In this document: positions 38,501 through 50,500 of the stretch, piece after piece
Position numbering within the stretch: position 1 is the first letter of the stretch
Layout of the letters: the number at the start of each line of letters is the position of its first letter
Translations under genes and position numbers: made by a program
The notes under the pieces: model-generated
Database searches by the model: none
Told to the model about the DNA's origin: nothing
What the model saw: only the letters and a program-made list of their open reading frames with translations
NCBI GenBank assembly: GCA_011033025.1
Contig: WFMF01000252.1
Coordinates: forward strand, 1-64,000
Direction of reading: 5' to 3'
DNA: 64,000 nucleotides
From: Beroe forskalii
Lineage: Eukaryota > Ctenophora > Nuda > Beroida > Beroidae

Positions 38501-41500
38501 AGGCCGCGCGTGCGTAAGCCTTATCTTAGAGCATCTGGTTAGATGAAATCAGGAGCCAGCAGAATTAAGTAAGTAAAAGATAGGTTGATAGGAACTGAAG
38601 TTGCCGAAGTGCGTTGTCTGATGGCTCAAAGGACCAAACGACAAATTGCGACGCACCGACGTGCGTGTGGTTAGGCATTAGGGAACACTAACGCAATGTT
38701 TGACTGGTTTTACCGTGAATTATTATTTTTCCTTCATTTGTATACGTTGAATAAAGCTGTGTAATAAGTGGAAATGAATTAAATATTAATTTTAGGCCTT
38801 GCGTTGCGCGCGCTCAGGCTAAGCACAGCAAAATAAAATTCATAATTTTACGCCGCGCATTTCCTCTTGTACGTATGTTAGTCGATCTAAAATAACTTTG
38901 TGCAGAAAAATAGCGCCGCGCGCAGAGTTTCAGCGCGCAATATTACAATGTGCGCACCACATTTTGTTCATTTCGTTAGTTCAACAGTTTTGTTTTCCCT
39001 TACGTTTACGTGAAGTGTTCTGAATCGAAATTCGTGAACTTCTCATTAATTTTGAAACACGCCGAGACGTACGGACATCGTTCAGTGCGAATTTATTTCA
39101 TCGGTTGAACTCTACCGCTTAGAGATTTTTTGTAATAACTTCCTACTTTCCTAAACTTCCAATAACTGTCGTCCTAAATATTACTACATGCCTCATGAAC
39201 TTTAAAGTTTAAAAGCATCAACATTTAAAAGCAACATATTGGCATCTTAAATCACTAATGTAATAGTAACACTACTTTACGAACTACTTCATGTTGCACG
39301 TGCGCAAATATCCAACTCCATAGCAACGGTACCTCATTTCTCCCGTTTGCATTCGTTTCTCTTGATAATTTCTTGGCAAGCTCAAATTTAAACTGTGCGC
39401 CCGCACAGACAAACATAATTCACGTGCCATCTCCAAATTATATATAAGACTAGCAGGCCCGTTGGGCCTGCAAACACACAGCTCACTCGGCGGCCGGCGC
39501 TGCTACGCAGCACCTCGTTCGCAAGTTTTAAACACTGCCATTCAAATTGATTGGATACTTTTTACCGCACCAAAAGCTTCCAATTTGGTCAAAAGTTATG
39601 CGCAAAAATAAATTATTCAAGAAATTTTTTATGAAGGAGCAGAGTGGAAAATAGATCGAATTCGTCGGTTATTCTTAGACGTGCTAAACTATGTGAGTTT
39701 TGTTCCAGCGTTCCGTTTTGATTGTAAGATGATGTTAATTTTGACAACTGATTATCATACTGACACTGACATTGGATAATTTTGTTTTTTCACAGGCCAG
39801 AACTGTCCTCGTAATCTGCTTCACCTACATTCGACTCGATTGAATTGTACACACCTTGTAACCTTAACGGTTAATTTTGCAATTGCAGTTACTACTGTTT
39901 TCACCAACTAAACTTTGATTATCGACCAACCTCTGCCACACTGAAAGCAATCCAACTGCAATATCCTCCGTTATTCAATTTATACCCATTCCCCATCTTG
40001 AGATCTTAAATTTGAAGGAAACGTCAAAAAATCTCAAAAAGCTACAGCACAGCATTAAACAGTAGTAGCGTAATAGAAAGCTCTCGCATAGAACTGATTG
40101 TAATCTGCACGTGCACAAAATTGGTTCCCATAGCAACAGCACCAATATGCACCACTTCGCCCTGGTTTGTTGATATTTTCTTGGCAAGCTCAAATTTAAA
40201 CTGTGCGCCCGCACAGACAGACATAATTCACGTGCTCTTACGAAATTATATATAAGATGCTGAGAGTGAAGAAAATGTTTTCTTGCGTTTGAAAAACTTG
40301 GTAAATAATATCGTTACATAACTCCCAACAGCGAAGTAACAAATTGTTTTCAACTCGGGCTGCGCCCTCGATGAAAACAAATCATTATTCAACTCAGCCT
40401 TCGGCTTCGGTGAATAATGCAATTTATGCCACTCGCTTCGCTCGAGGCATAAATCATGTTACTTCACTGTTGCTCGTTATGTAACTCTATATTATTTAAT
40501 CAATTTCAATGGTAACTTAAGTGAGACCTTCGCATTTTCGGCTTTTTTCGACCTCCTTAATTCATTCATCACTTGTTTTGCTCATCATGGTGACAGACAA
40601 ATAGACTAGGGGTGCAAGATAACAAGGTGTCGCTTAAGCTCCAAGACACCTCATCTAGAGGCAAATTATCTAAAAGCGCTCTATCAACCAGCTAACCTGT
40701 CGTCTGGGGTAGGAAGCCTCAGTGAAGATGTAGTACCCATCAGCGGAGTTGGTGGTATGATCAGTAGCAGGTCCGGTGTTGTAGGACCCAGTTCCTCCCT
40801 TGTTCCTCTCCCAGTTAAAGTCCACATTAGTAGTCACATGTTGGAGTGTGCACATTCCTCCCTCAAAGTCACAAGAGGCAGGACTGTTCTCTGCTCCTGG
40901 GGTGCAGTCAACAAACGAGATGTCGTCAATAGCAATGTCTCCCTGGAAGCTTCCCGTGGTGTGGACTACTTCGATAGTGATGCTGAAGTCTTTGAGGGAA
41001 CTGAGGGTGATGTTGGCAAACTTCCAACCGCTTCCTTGGTCTCCAGACTTCTTCAGGACTTGGGATTGCTGACCTCCGATGTTGGTGTACACATTCAGGT
41101 CACCTGAAAAATGGCGGTCATGAATCTGAGGATTCGTTGAAGCTATATTTTGTTTTTGAAGTATTTGATATGAAGATCCAATGAATGTGTTGTGATATGA
41201 ACTGTTGTTGGTAGGTTGCTCAAGACCACGTAGATAATAGCCAGTTAAGTAGATAATATTCCTTTTCAACAGAATAAATCTAAGATATCCATTGATCTAT
41301 TTTGACTGAATGAAATGACTAAATCCCTAAGTTACCTATATCAGATCCTTCCATCCAGTAGTAGAACTGTAGTTTGCACACTCTGCTGGTTTGAGCGTAG
41401 TTGGGACTGATGATCCGGGCAATCTTACCGCTCCCCACTCCACTAACTTCTGCGTAGAAGTAGTGTCCGCTGCTGTTTCCGAACGTGTGGTCAGAGGATG

Positions 41501-44500
41501 GACCGGTATAATCATTTATCAGATGTAAAACTGATTCGACGCAATAACAGAATAACAGATTTGACTCAATATGAGCAGGTCAAAGGAAAGTGTTTCCCGC
41601 GGAGGGATAAATTTTCTCGAGGAGGTAAGGTACTGTTAAATGTCTTATTAAGGTATTTTCTCAAGGAATTCAATGACGCACTAACCGGTGTATCCACTAG
41701 GAGTAGCCCCCATATGCCTGGTCCAGTCGAAGTCATCCGTTCTGTCCTGAGTCCAGCCACACACGTGGTAAGACTCGAAGTCACACGCGCCACACAGCCA
41801 CTCGTCAGAGCCATCAGAACAGTCGGGGTAGAAATCACATTGTCTGAATGGGAGTGGTAGGATGAGGTTCAGGGGATCAAAGGAAGTAGGTGCGAGAGTG
41901 GGCTCATGAGTATCGTATCTTTCAAATCATGGTTATCAGATTGAGTTGTGCCAAGTGCCCAGATACTAGTTTTATAATTTCAGGATTTACAAAAAATAAC
42001 CAGCTGCAGTCTACATTTTCCAACATCCCTGATCCCCTCGTACCTGTATCCAGGGATGCACTGAGCCACATTACACGCGTACTGCTGATCTGTACACAGG
42101 GACTGCAGGTCACACGCGAAGCTGATGTCATCAATGGAGATGTCTCCGAAGTAGGAGGCTCCTCTGTTGGCTTCGAACAAGACTTTGAATATGCCACTCG
42201 TGAACTGAAAGGAATAGCACGACATGAGTATCATACGATTGTTCAGCGTATTCAACTGACCCTGAAGAGAGAGTCAAGAGGCTAAACGACTCTTTACTGA
42301 CTGAAATAAATTATCAATTTTCAACGCAACTGGCATTGAAGGAGTTAGCAACTGCAATCAGTAAATTTTGTGATAACTCACTGTAGCACTGCCGTGTTCC
42401 CAATCATCAGTGGTAGAAACATTGAACTCTCCTACAGGGGATATAGCCATGCTATCCAACTGTTGCTTCACGACCAGCTTGGTTGCTACATCCGACACCG
42501 GCTTCTTCATGTGGTAGAAGAAGGTGAAGATACACGCGTTATCTGTCGACCTGTACCACGGACTGTTGAGCGTTGCTACGTCACCGTTAACTCGTGGGGC
42601 AGATGCCTCCGCAAAGTAGTAGTGACCTGTCGCGTTACCTGGGAGATGGTGGCGGTGATTAACGCGTTACGTCCTGGGAGATGGTGGGGGTGAGTAACGC
42701 GTTAATTGGGAGAAAGTGGCGGTGAGTAACGCGTTACCTGGGAGATAAAGAGTGAGTCACGCGTTACCTGGGAGATGTAGAGGAGTAACGCGTTACCTGG
42801 GAGATATTGGGGGATTCGCGCGTTGCCTGGGTGATAGTGGGGATGAGTAACGCGTTACCTGGGAGATGGTGGGGGTGAGTAACGCGTTACCTTGGTGATG
42901 TAGGGGAGTCTTGCGTGCGCGTGACCATGAAGCTCTTGCGATAGTAATCATGGATATAGTTATACTGTAGATATGAAGTACGGATGCTAGCAGACACTCA
43001 TGTGCTGCTTACCGTAAGTGTGGTCGTTGGCAGGACCAGTGTAGAGACTAGGAGTTGGTCCTTGTTGGAGCATCCAGTTGAAGTCATCATTAAACACATA
43101 CTCCTTGTACCCACAGGTACCATGCTCGAAGTTACAAGCTCCAGGCACTCGCTCCATGGGCGCACAGTTCTGGAAGACCACGTCGTCAATAGCAACATGT
43201 CCGCCGTAACCGTCTCCTACTGTCACTTCGATGATAACCAGGAGGTTGTCATGGGCACCAATTGGCAGGGCTTTCTTCTGCCACGTGTTGTCTTGGCTCG
43301 GAGTGGACACCTCAAACACGTTTCTGGGAGGGGAAGAGGGACGGAGGGTTAAATTTGGTAACATTCACAAGACTCCAGACATAGTGTAGACTGTAGAGAT
43401 AGAACAATCCCCAAGTCCCATCAGAGAACCCCTTTGATTTCCCCAGGAAAAGACTGATTTCATAAATGTTATTTGTATCTCCGTTTTCGAAATCACACAC
43501 CCAGCTATTTCAACCCCACCTCATGTTGTAGGTGGTATTCAACCCTACCTCATGTTGTAGGTGGTATTCAACCCTACCTCATGTTGTAGGTGGTAGAGTT
43601 GATATAGACAGTGAGAGTTCCCACGCCGGTTCCCTGGGTGATGTACCACAGACTCATAGCGCAGCTGTACCCACTGGAGGTATGCTGAACCATTACCCGG
43701 GCTTTCTGTCCGGCAGTCTGGGGGTACGCTCTCTCGATGTACAGGAAGTGACCTGGGGGCATGGGGTTGTTATTAGATTCAGAAGATGTACATTGTACAT
43801 TGTACAGGAAGTGACCTGGGAATATTCGGAGTTGTTATTAAGTCAGAACTCGAGGATGAATGGGCAAAATACATCATGCGGGTCAAAGCTGCCAAGTGCC
43901 AAACTATTTAGACTGTGGGGCAGCAATCTGCTGAGGTTTGAAAATATTATAATTTCTGCATCCATGGGCCACTGTCCATTTCTAACGGGCATCATCCCTC
44001 ATATTCTCAATAAAAACCTCTAAATCCTCACCGTCAGCGGTTCCAGTGGTATGGTCAGTGGCAGGTACATTAGACCAGGAGTAGGTGGATCCCTGAGCGT
44101 AACTCCAAGTGAAATCAGCACTGTCATCGTTAACCCATCCACAGCCTCCCTTCTCAAAGTCACACGTTCCGCAGACCGTCTCATCAGAGCCGTCCTGGCA
44201 GGTCTGCTTGAAGTCGCACACTTTGTCTGCGTCCACGCACTGCGGCACGTCGCAAGTGAACTGCGTGTCCGGACACAGCTTCTTCAGCTCGCAGCTCCGG
44301 AAGCTGATGTCGTCTATAGCAATGTCGCCCTGGTAGCTGGCTCCTGCTGTTCCCTTGAAGTAGTAACGTCGGTAGCCGGTACCGGTAACGACCACTTCTG
44401 CCATCATCCAGTCACTTCCCTGGGGATCGGGTGATGGGTTAGAAATAAGAATGGATGAAGAAGCGATATATTGAGCCATTTTCTTCAAATCTTCATTCAT

Positions 44501-47500
44501 TATTCCTGAATATAGGATATAGGAAGAAATATGGAGAAAGTTCCTCAAATATGAATCGTGATTGAGTACAAAATAAAATTTTGAAAAGTTATAGCAAAGT
44601 TAACTGAAAGCGACGAACCTGTTCTCCGGATTTGGTCCAGAGGCTCTGCTGAGTCCCCAGTTCGTCCTTGGAGTAGACATCCAGAGTACCAATGTGACTT
44701 CCGTACATGTGGTACCAGAACCGGAGGGTGCACGACTCAGCCTCGTTGCTGAGCCATGTGCTCTCCATGACAGCCACGTCACCCTTCACTCGCGGGTTGG
44801 AGGTTTCGATGAACATGTAGTATCCTGAGAGGAAGGAAGTGTCAGAGTAAGAGAAATAAGATAGATAATATCTGGTTATCAAGGATACTGGTTTATCTGA
44901 ATATTTCTAACTCCTTGAAAATTTTACACTTAAAATGCAGCTCAAAAGACATGATTCCTGCCCCAAATAATCGCCCTAGCATCAAACCTTGATCTGTTCC
45001 CAAAGTATGGTCGCCAGTTGGTCCACAAACCTTGATCTGTTCCCAGAGTATGGTCTCCACTTGGTCCAGTAGCCCAGGACGGTGATGATCCGGTGTGTCT
45101 GGTCCAGAAGAAGTCCACCTCGTCGAGCTGGTCCCTGAAGTTGCACATGCCCTGTTCGAAGTTGCAGTTCCCCACGGAGCCCTGCACCGTGACAGCAGCT
45201 GAGCCGGTCTCAGTGTAGTAGGTGTTCTGAGCAGTGCACTCGTATACCCCAGTGTCGTAGGTGCTGGCGTCAGGGATCAGCAGGGTGCCGTTCAGCTTCA
45301 CCTGGCACAGGGAGGGACGGTCAGAAACATGTTTTAAGGGAGGAATTATAGGGCCACTAATTTAGGGCCAAAATCCTTATGACTTGGCCCTTTTAGCGTC
45401 AAGTGAATTATAGCTTTGAAATTTAGGAAAAAAGTTCATTATCAAGATGAGAATATCTGTGATGCAGAATGATCAGCTGCTGTAAGCTGTAAGATGAACT
45501 TTGAACATAGACGAGCACTCACCTGTGCGTAGTCAGGCAAGGGTCCGCCGTCCTTTGTCCACGTGACTATTGGAGGAGGAATACCTCGGTAGGTACACGG
45601 CAGAATAAGGTCCTGTCCTTCGGTCATCGTGGTGTCCGCCTGCGAGAAACAGATACAAGTAAGATTCAATATTCACTGCAAGGAGTGGTGAAATCAAGAA
45701 AAGCAAAGTTTTCCCCAACGATAAAGCTGAATTCCCTCCTCTTTCCTTGACCCCCGTCCCCCACTAACCGGTGGCTCTATGATGCTGACGTAGTCCCAGT
45801 AAGGAGGTGCACAACCCGTCAGAGAGATGTCATCAATAGCAATGTCTCCCTGGTAGCCGTCTCCTACAATACCCCAGATGGTAATGTTGAAGTTGCTCAG
45901 ACCTCCGATGGTGATGTTGGCTTGTTGCCAGCCGTCAGGCTGCTCTCCCACTCTCGTGAACACAACCTGGGGGTGGATTAAGTATGTCATATAAGGATTC
46001 CAATTTATGAGTTTTTACTTGGTAAGAAGTAGAAGATAAGTTGAAATAGCTCAAATAATCACCGGAAAAGCTGCTTCTAAAGACAAAACATTTCCCACAG
46101 GATTTTCACACATCCAATACAACCCTTATTACCTCTTTGCCAGCGTCAGCCTGGACCTCCACTGCGAGAGTACCGATGTGGTAGCCCCTCATGTGGTAGG
46201 ACATCTGCATGACACAGGAGTAGCCGGACATGGGGAAGGTGGGACTCCTCAACTTGCACACGTCCCCCTTCCTACGTGGGTAGGAGGCCTCCACGAACAT
46301 GTAGTGTCCTGAGAGGCGGGAGATGAGTTAGGGGGGAGGAGAACTAGAGGAGTAGAGGGGAGGGATAAGAGATGCAGGGGGCGATAAAACATGTATTGTT
46401 CTTATAGTGCAAGGTAAATTTAGAAAGGAAAGAGTAAGGAGTTGGAGGGACAGAACCGAGGTGAGTTACCGGGGAAAGGGAAGGAGAATTCAGAATATAA
46501 GGAAAATCCAGCAAAGTTTCTTTGATTTAATAATCGCAGGTCTAACGTTATGGCTTGTTCTCCTACCGTCAGCAGATCCGGTGGTAGCATCAGACCCAGG
46601 TCCGGTTCCGTAGGAGGCCGTGTCGCCCCGCTGTCTCGTCCAGTCGAAGACGTCATCGTCAGCCTGGCCCCATCCACAGGTCACCCACCTCTCAAAGTCA
46701 CACGTTCCTGGGAGAGAAATCAGATATAGTGAGATAGTGTTCACATTCTGCCAACTCTAATGTCATGTGATGAGGACAGAGAAACGTTTTAAGCGGATTG
46801 AATCGTCTCAAATCGAGGATGACTTGACTTAAATCCCTGATTTAGTTTCCTCAAGTCTTGATGACCTTCCAACTCTATCATGGATTTTTCAAAATATCCA
46901 TTTTTCAGTACTCACCACACTTGACTTCATCTGACATCTTGGGGCAGTCGTTGGTGAAATCACACACTTGTGTCGGCTGGATACAACTGCCACTACTCTC
47001 ACAAGTAAACTGGCTGTACCGACAGGACGGCATGACTTTGGGGAGGAAGGAGAAGTCGTCCAGGGCCATGTCACCCAAGCGACCGTTCCCTGCTGTTCCC
47101 ACGAACTGAAGTTTGAAGGCGGAGGCGGTGATGGTAGCGCTGCCTTGAATCCACTGGTCTCCTTGGTTACCAGTAACTGTTAGGAGGCTTGTTTCCTTCG
47201 TGTCTTGATCCACCATTTTCAACTGAGGGGAAGGAAGAACGTTAGAAATGAGGAACCACACATCACTAAAACTCAAATACTGAATTTAAAGGGTTTCAAT
47301 TTCCAATCATCTGAGTTTATGGGCAAAGGATAGAAGAATGGATAACAATACGAGAATATTATGATCCATCAACTCATCTATCATCTCGTTTAACTTCCTT
47401 TACCAGATTTACCACCTAAAACAACAGCAATATGGCAGCCATGCCTCACCTCCAGTGACCCGGTGGTAGCCCCGAACATGTGGTACCAGAAGGAGAAGGT

Positions 47501-50500
47501 GGTGGAGGGGCTGTTGATGGGGTTGTACCACATGCTCTCAACTACTGCCTGGTGTCCTTTAGTGACAGGGGGACTAGTCTCCGTATACAGGTAGTGACCC
47601 GCTCCTGAGAGGGGGAGGAGTGTAAGGGAGGAAGAGAGAAGTTTAATTGAAATATTGAAATGAAAAATCAAATGAAAAATGTTTTCTTCTGTCAGAACCA
47701 CTAATAAACTTTCTAATTTACCAATAATCCGATCACCGTTCACATGGAATAAATTAATGAACATTAAAATTTGGTGAAGCATTCTACCGGTTCCATAGGT
47801 ATGATCGTTGGAAGGTCCAGTGCCACTGGAGGCTGTTGGTCCGGTTGCAATGGTCCAGTTGAAGTCATCGTTACCAACCCAATCCAGCCAGTTGCAGGAT
47901 CCAGCTTCAAAGTCACAGCTGCTTGCTGCAGAATAGGGGATGCGTTAAAAGTCACGAAGCAACAAGAATGCAGAATGCAACAGATAATTCAATAAAACGA
48001 AAAACTTAAAACTTGGCACAGCTTCTACTCTTCTAGAACATCATTATGCACCTTCCAGGCATGTTTATGCTATGTATTCAAAAACCCTATAGGCACCAGG
48101 GTACCGTGCGCAATAAATTATTACGCACTGTAGTGCCGAAATCCGGATTTATTACGCACTGTAGGTCATAATAATTTATTATGGTGCAGTAGAACAGTGC
48201 GTAATAATTTATTTCGCACAGCTGAGCAAACTGTACCTTCATATCTTAATTTAAAACATTTCCTTGTGTTTGAAAATATTGCCATTTTCCGAGTAAATTC
48301 GGTGCATAATTCAGTTTAATAACTCGTAAAAAGTACTAAACTCAGCATTAAAAACCTCGGCCTTCGGCCTCGGTTTCTTAATGCCATATTACACACTCGG
48401 GCCTCCGGCCCTCGAGTGTGTAATATGACGTTTAGTACTTTTTACTCGTTACTAAACCCTTCATTATGAAGCAGCAACTAGTGCAGGTGTTGCAGATAAT
48501 CTAATTCCACTATCTTGCAAGCTTTTCTTACCGTCGACATTGAGGGTAGCACTAGCGGTCTCTGTGCCAGTCTGGCTCTTTGCCACACAAGTGTACCGGG
48601 CGTTGTCCGTTACATCCACATTCTCAATGAACAGCCCAGTGTCGAGTTGCTTGAACCTGGGCGAGAGAGAGGTTGTTATTGATAATTTAGGGGTGTGTTT
48701 AAGAGTAAAAAGACTTACAACCTCATGTATGATGACAAAAAATCGAGGAATACGTTCGAAACACCAAGCAGCACGAAAAATGGGAGAAATGAAGTTATCA
48801 TCAAAAACTTTTTCCACTTTTAACATGAATTTAGTGAAACAATCTTCTACTTTTTTCCCCTGATCCTCTCACCGTTTATCGTTGGGCAGTCTGTTTCCGT
48901 CCTGAGTCCAGCTGACGGTGGCTCTAGGGTTGCCGGTGGCAGTACAGTTAAACATAACGTCCACATAGGGCGGCACGTTGGCGTCCACAGGTCTGGTGGT
49001 GATCTTAACAGGGGCTTCAGGACCTGGGGGAAGAGGCGTTGAGGATTTGGAAAAAGTGTTTGAACGATTTCTCTCATTGTTATCTGGGTTATCTGTAATA
49101 AAGTATTAAGACTTGTTGAAAATATTGTCTATAAGACTCTTTGAGTCTTTGAATATTTGTCAAATGAAATATTTCGAATTTCCAAACAAAATTCGACCCA
49201 ACCTATAAATCATAAGTGCCATGCTTCACTGCCACCCCTGATAACACCACTCACCAATGTCACAGCCGGAGAAAGTGATGTCATCTATAGCCGTCATGCC
49301 GTACCACAGGTAGGTTGGAGCCCCCAGGATCTGGATCTTGAAGGTGTCGTGAGCCCCGATGTCGAGGGTTACGGACTGCCACTGAGTGTTGTATGTCGAG
49401 TAGAAGGTTCTCAGTAGGACTGTGCTGCCGTTGTTCAGCAGCAGATTCATCTGCGGATCATGGGATTAGTTTCATTTTCATGTGCGCACTTGTCGGTAGG
49501 CCAATTGACAGATAGAATGTGTTCTAAGTTCCAACAACTCCAAGCATACGACGCGTTTCTCCTCAAAAATGTTGAAGCAAGCGATCATCAGTCATACTTC
49601 ATGATGATCAGCTTACGATAAAATTTAGATTTATGAAGGAGCAATTTACAATCACGTGGAGTAGACTTTCACTGTCAGCAAGTTCATTTACATTACGTTT
49701 CCTATTTAGTCTGCAGCACTTTTCAGCTGATAGCAACGAAATCTATCTCATTTTGAAATTCGACATGGGATGTACACGAAGTAAAAGTGAAGGAACACAT
49801 CATACCAGCACTGCAAAATAGTCAACTAAGTTAACAGCATGGCCGAGAAGCTGCAGAAAGACAATTCAGACCTAAGGGACGAGGCGTGGACCCTGAGGGA
49901 CGAGAATTTCCTTCTCAAAAAGGAGAACGCACGACTCCGTAAGGCAGCTAGGGGGCCTTCCTGCGAGAGGGGGTAGAAGAAGTTCTGAAGAGGAACACAG
50001 AGCTAGAAATATCAGATAAGCCAAACGATAGGGAATAGCAGTTGAAAGGCTAGAGAAAGAAATTCTCTAAACCATGGGTTGCACACAAAGTCAAGAATGA
50101 GTTGGAGACCCTTCTCTCTAAGCAAAAGAGAGAAAACTCTGACTCACGAGTGGAGGCATGGTACCTCCGCTGTGAGAATGATAGCCTCCGTGAAGAGGAC
50201 GCAAGGCTGAAGAAGGCAGCCAAGGTAACGCTGTTGAAGGGGAGAGTTGAGGAAGTTGTAGAGGACAACATAAAGTTGGTCCAGGCAATAGATGCCATGT
50301 CAGAGGTAATGTTTGGTACCATAATCAAACAAATCAAATCAAATCAAATGTATAATGACAATAATCATCTAAAATATCCTTTCCCTGTTAATTATACGAA
50401 AGATCAACTATTCACAATTCTAAAAGTCTAAATTATCCCGTATAAATTCCACGTAGATACTAAAAGCAGGAACTAGCGAAACCACCCCGAAACAAGCCGA

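Noticed and set aside
41498..42285. Several plus-strand frames of 120-130 codons
   Set aside because: They are antisense shadows of MAM/LDLa exons, whose minus-strand domain motifs are unmistakable.
49765..50100. ATGGGATGYACAC.AAGT (MGCT.S), resembling an N-myristoylated start, seen several times
   Set aside because: It hits a stop within 8-18 codons in every copy, while another frame (AHKVK...) runs through the same bases and is the conserved one.
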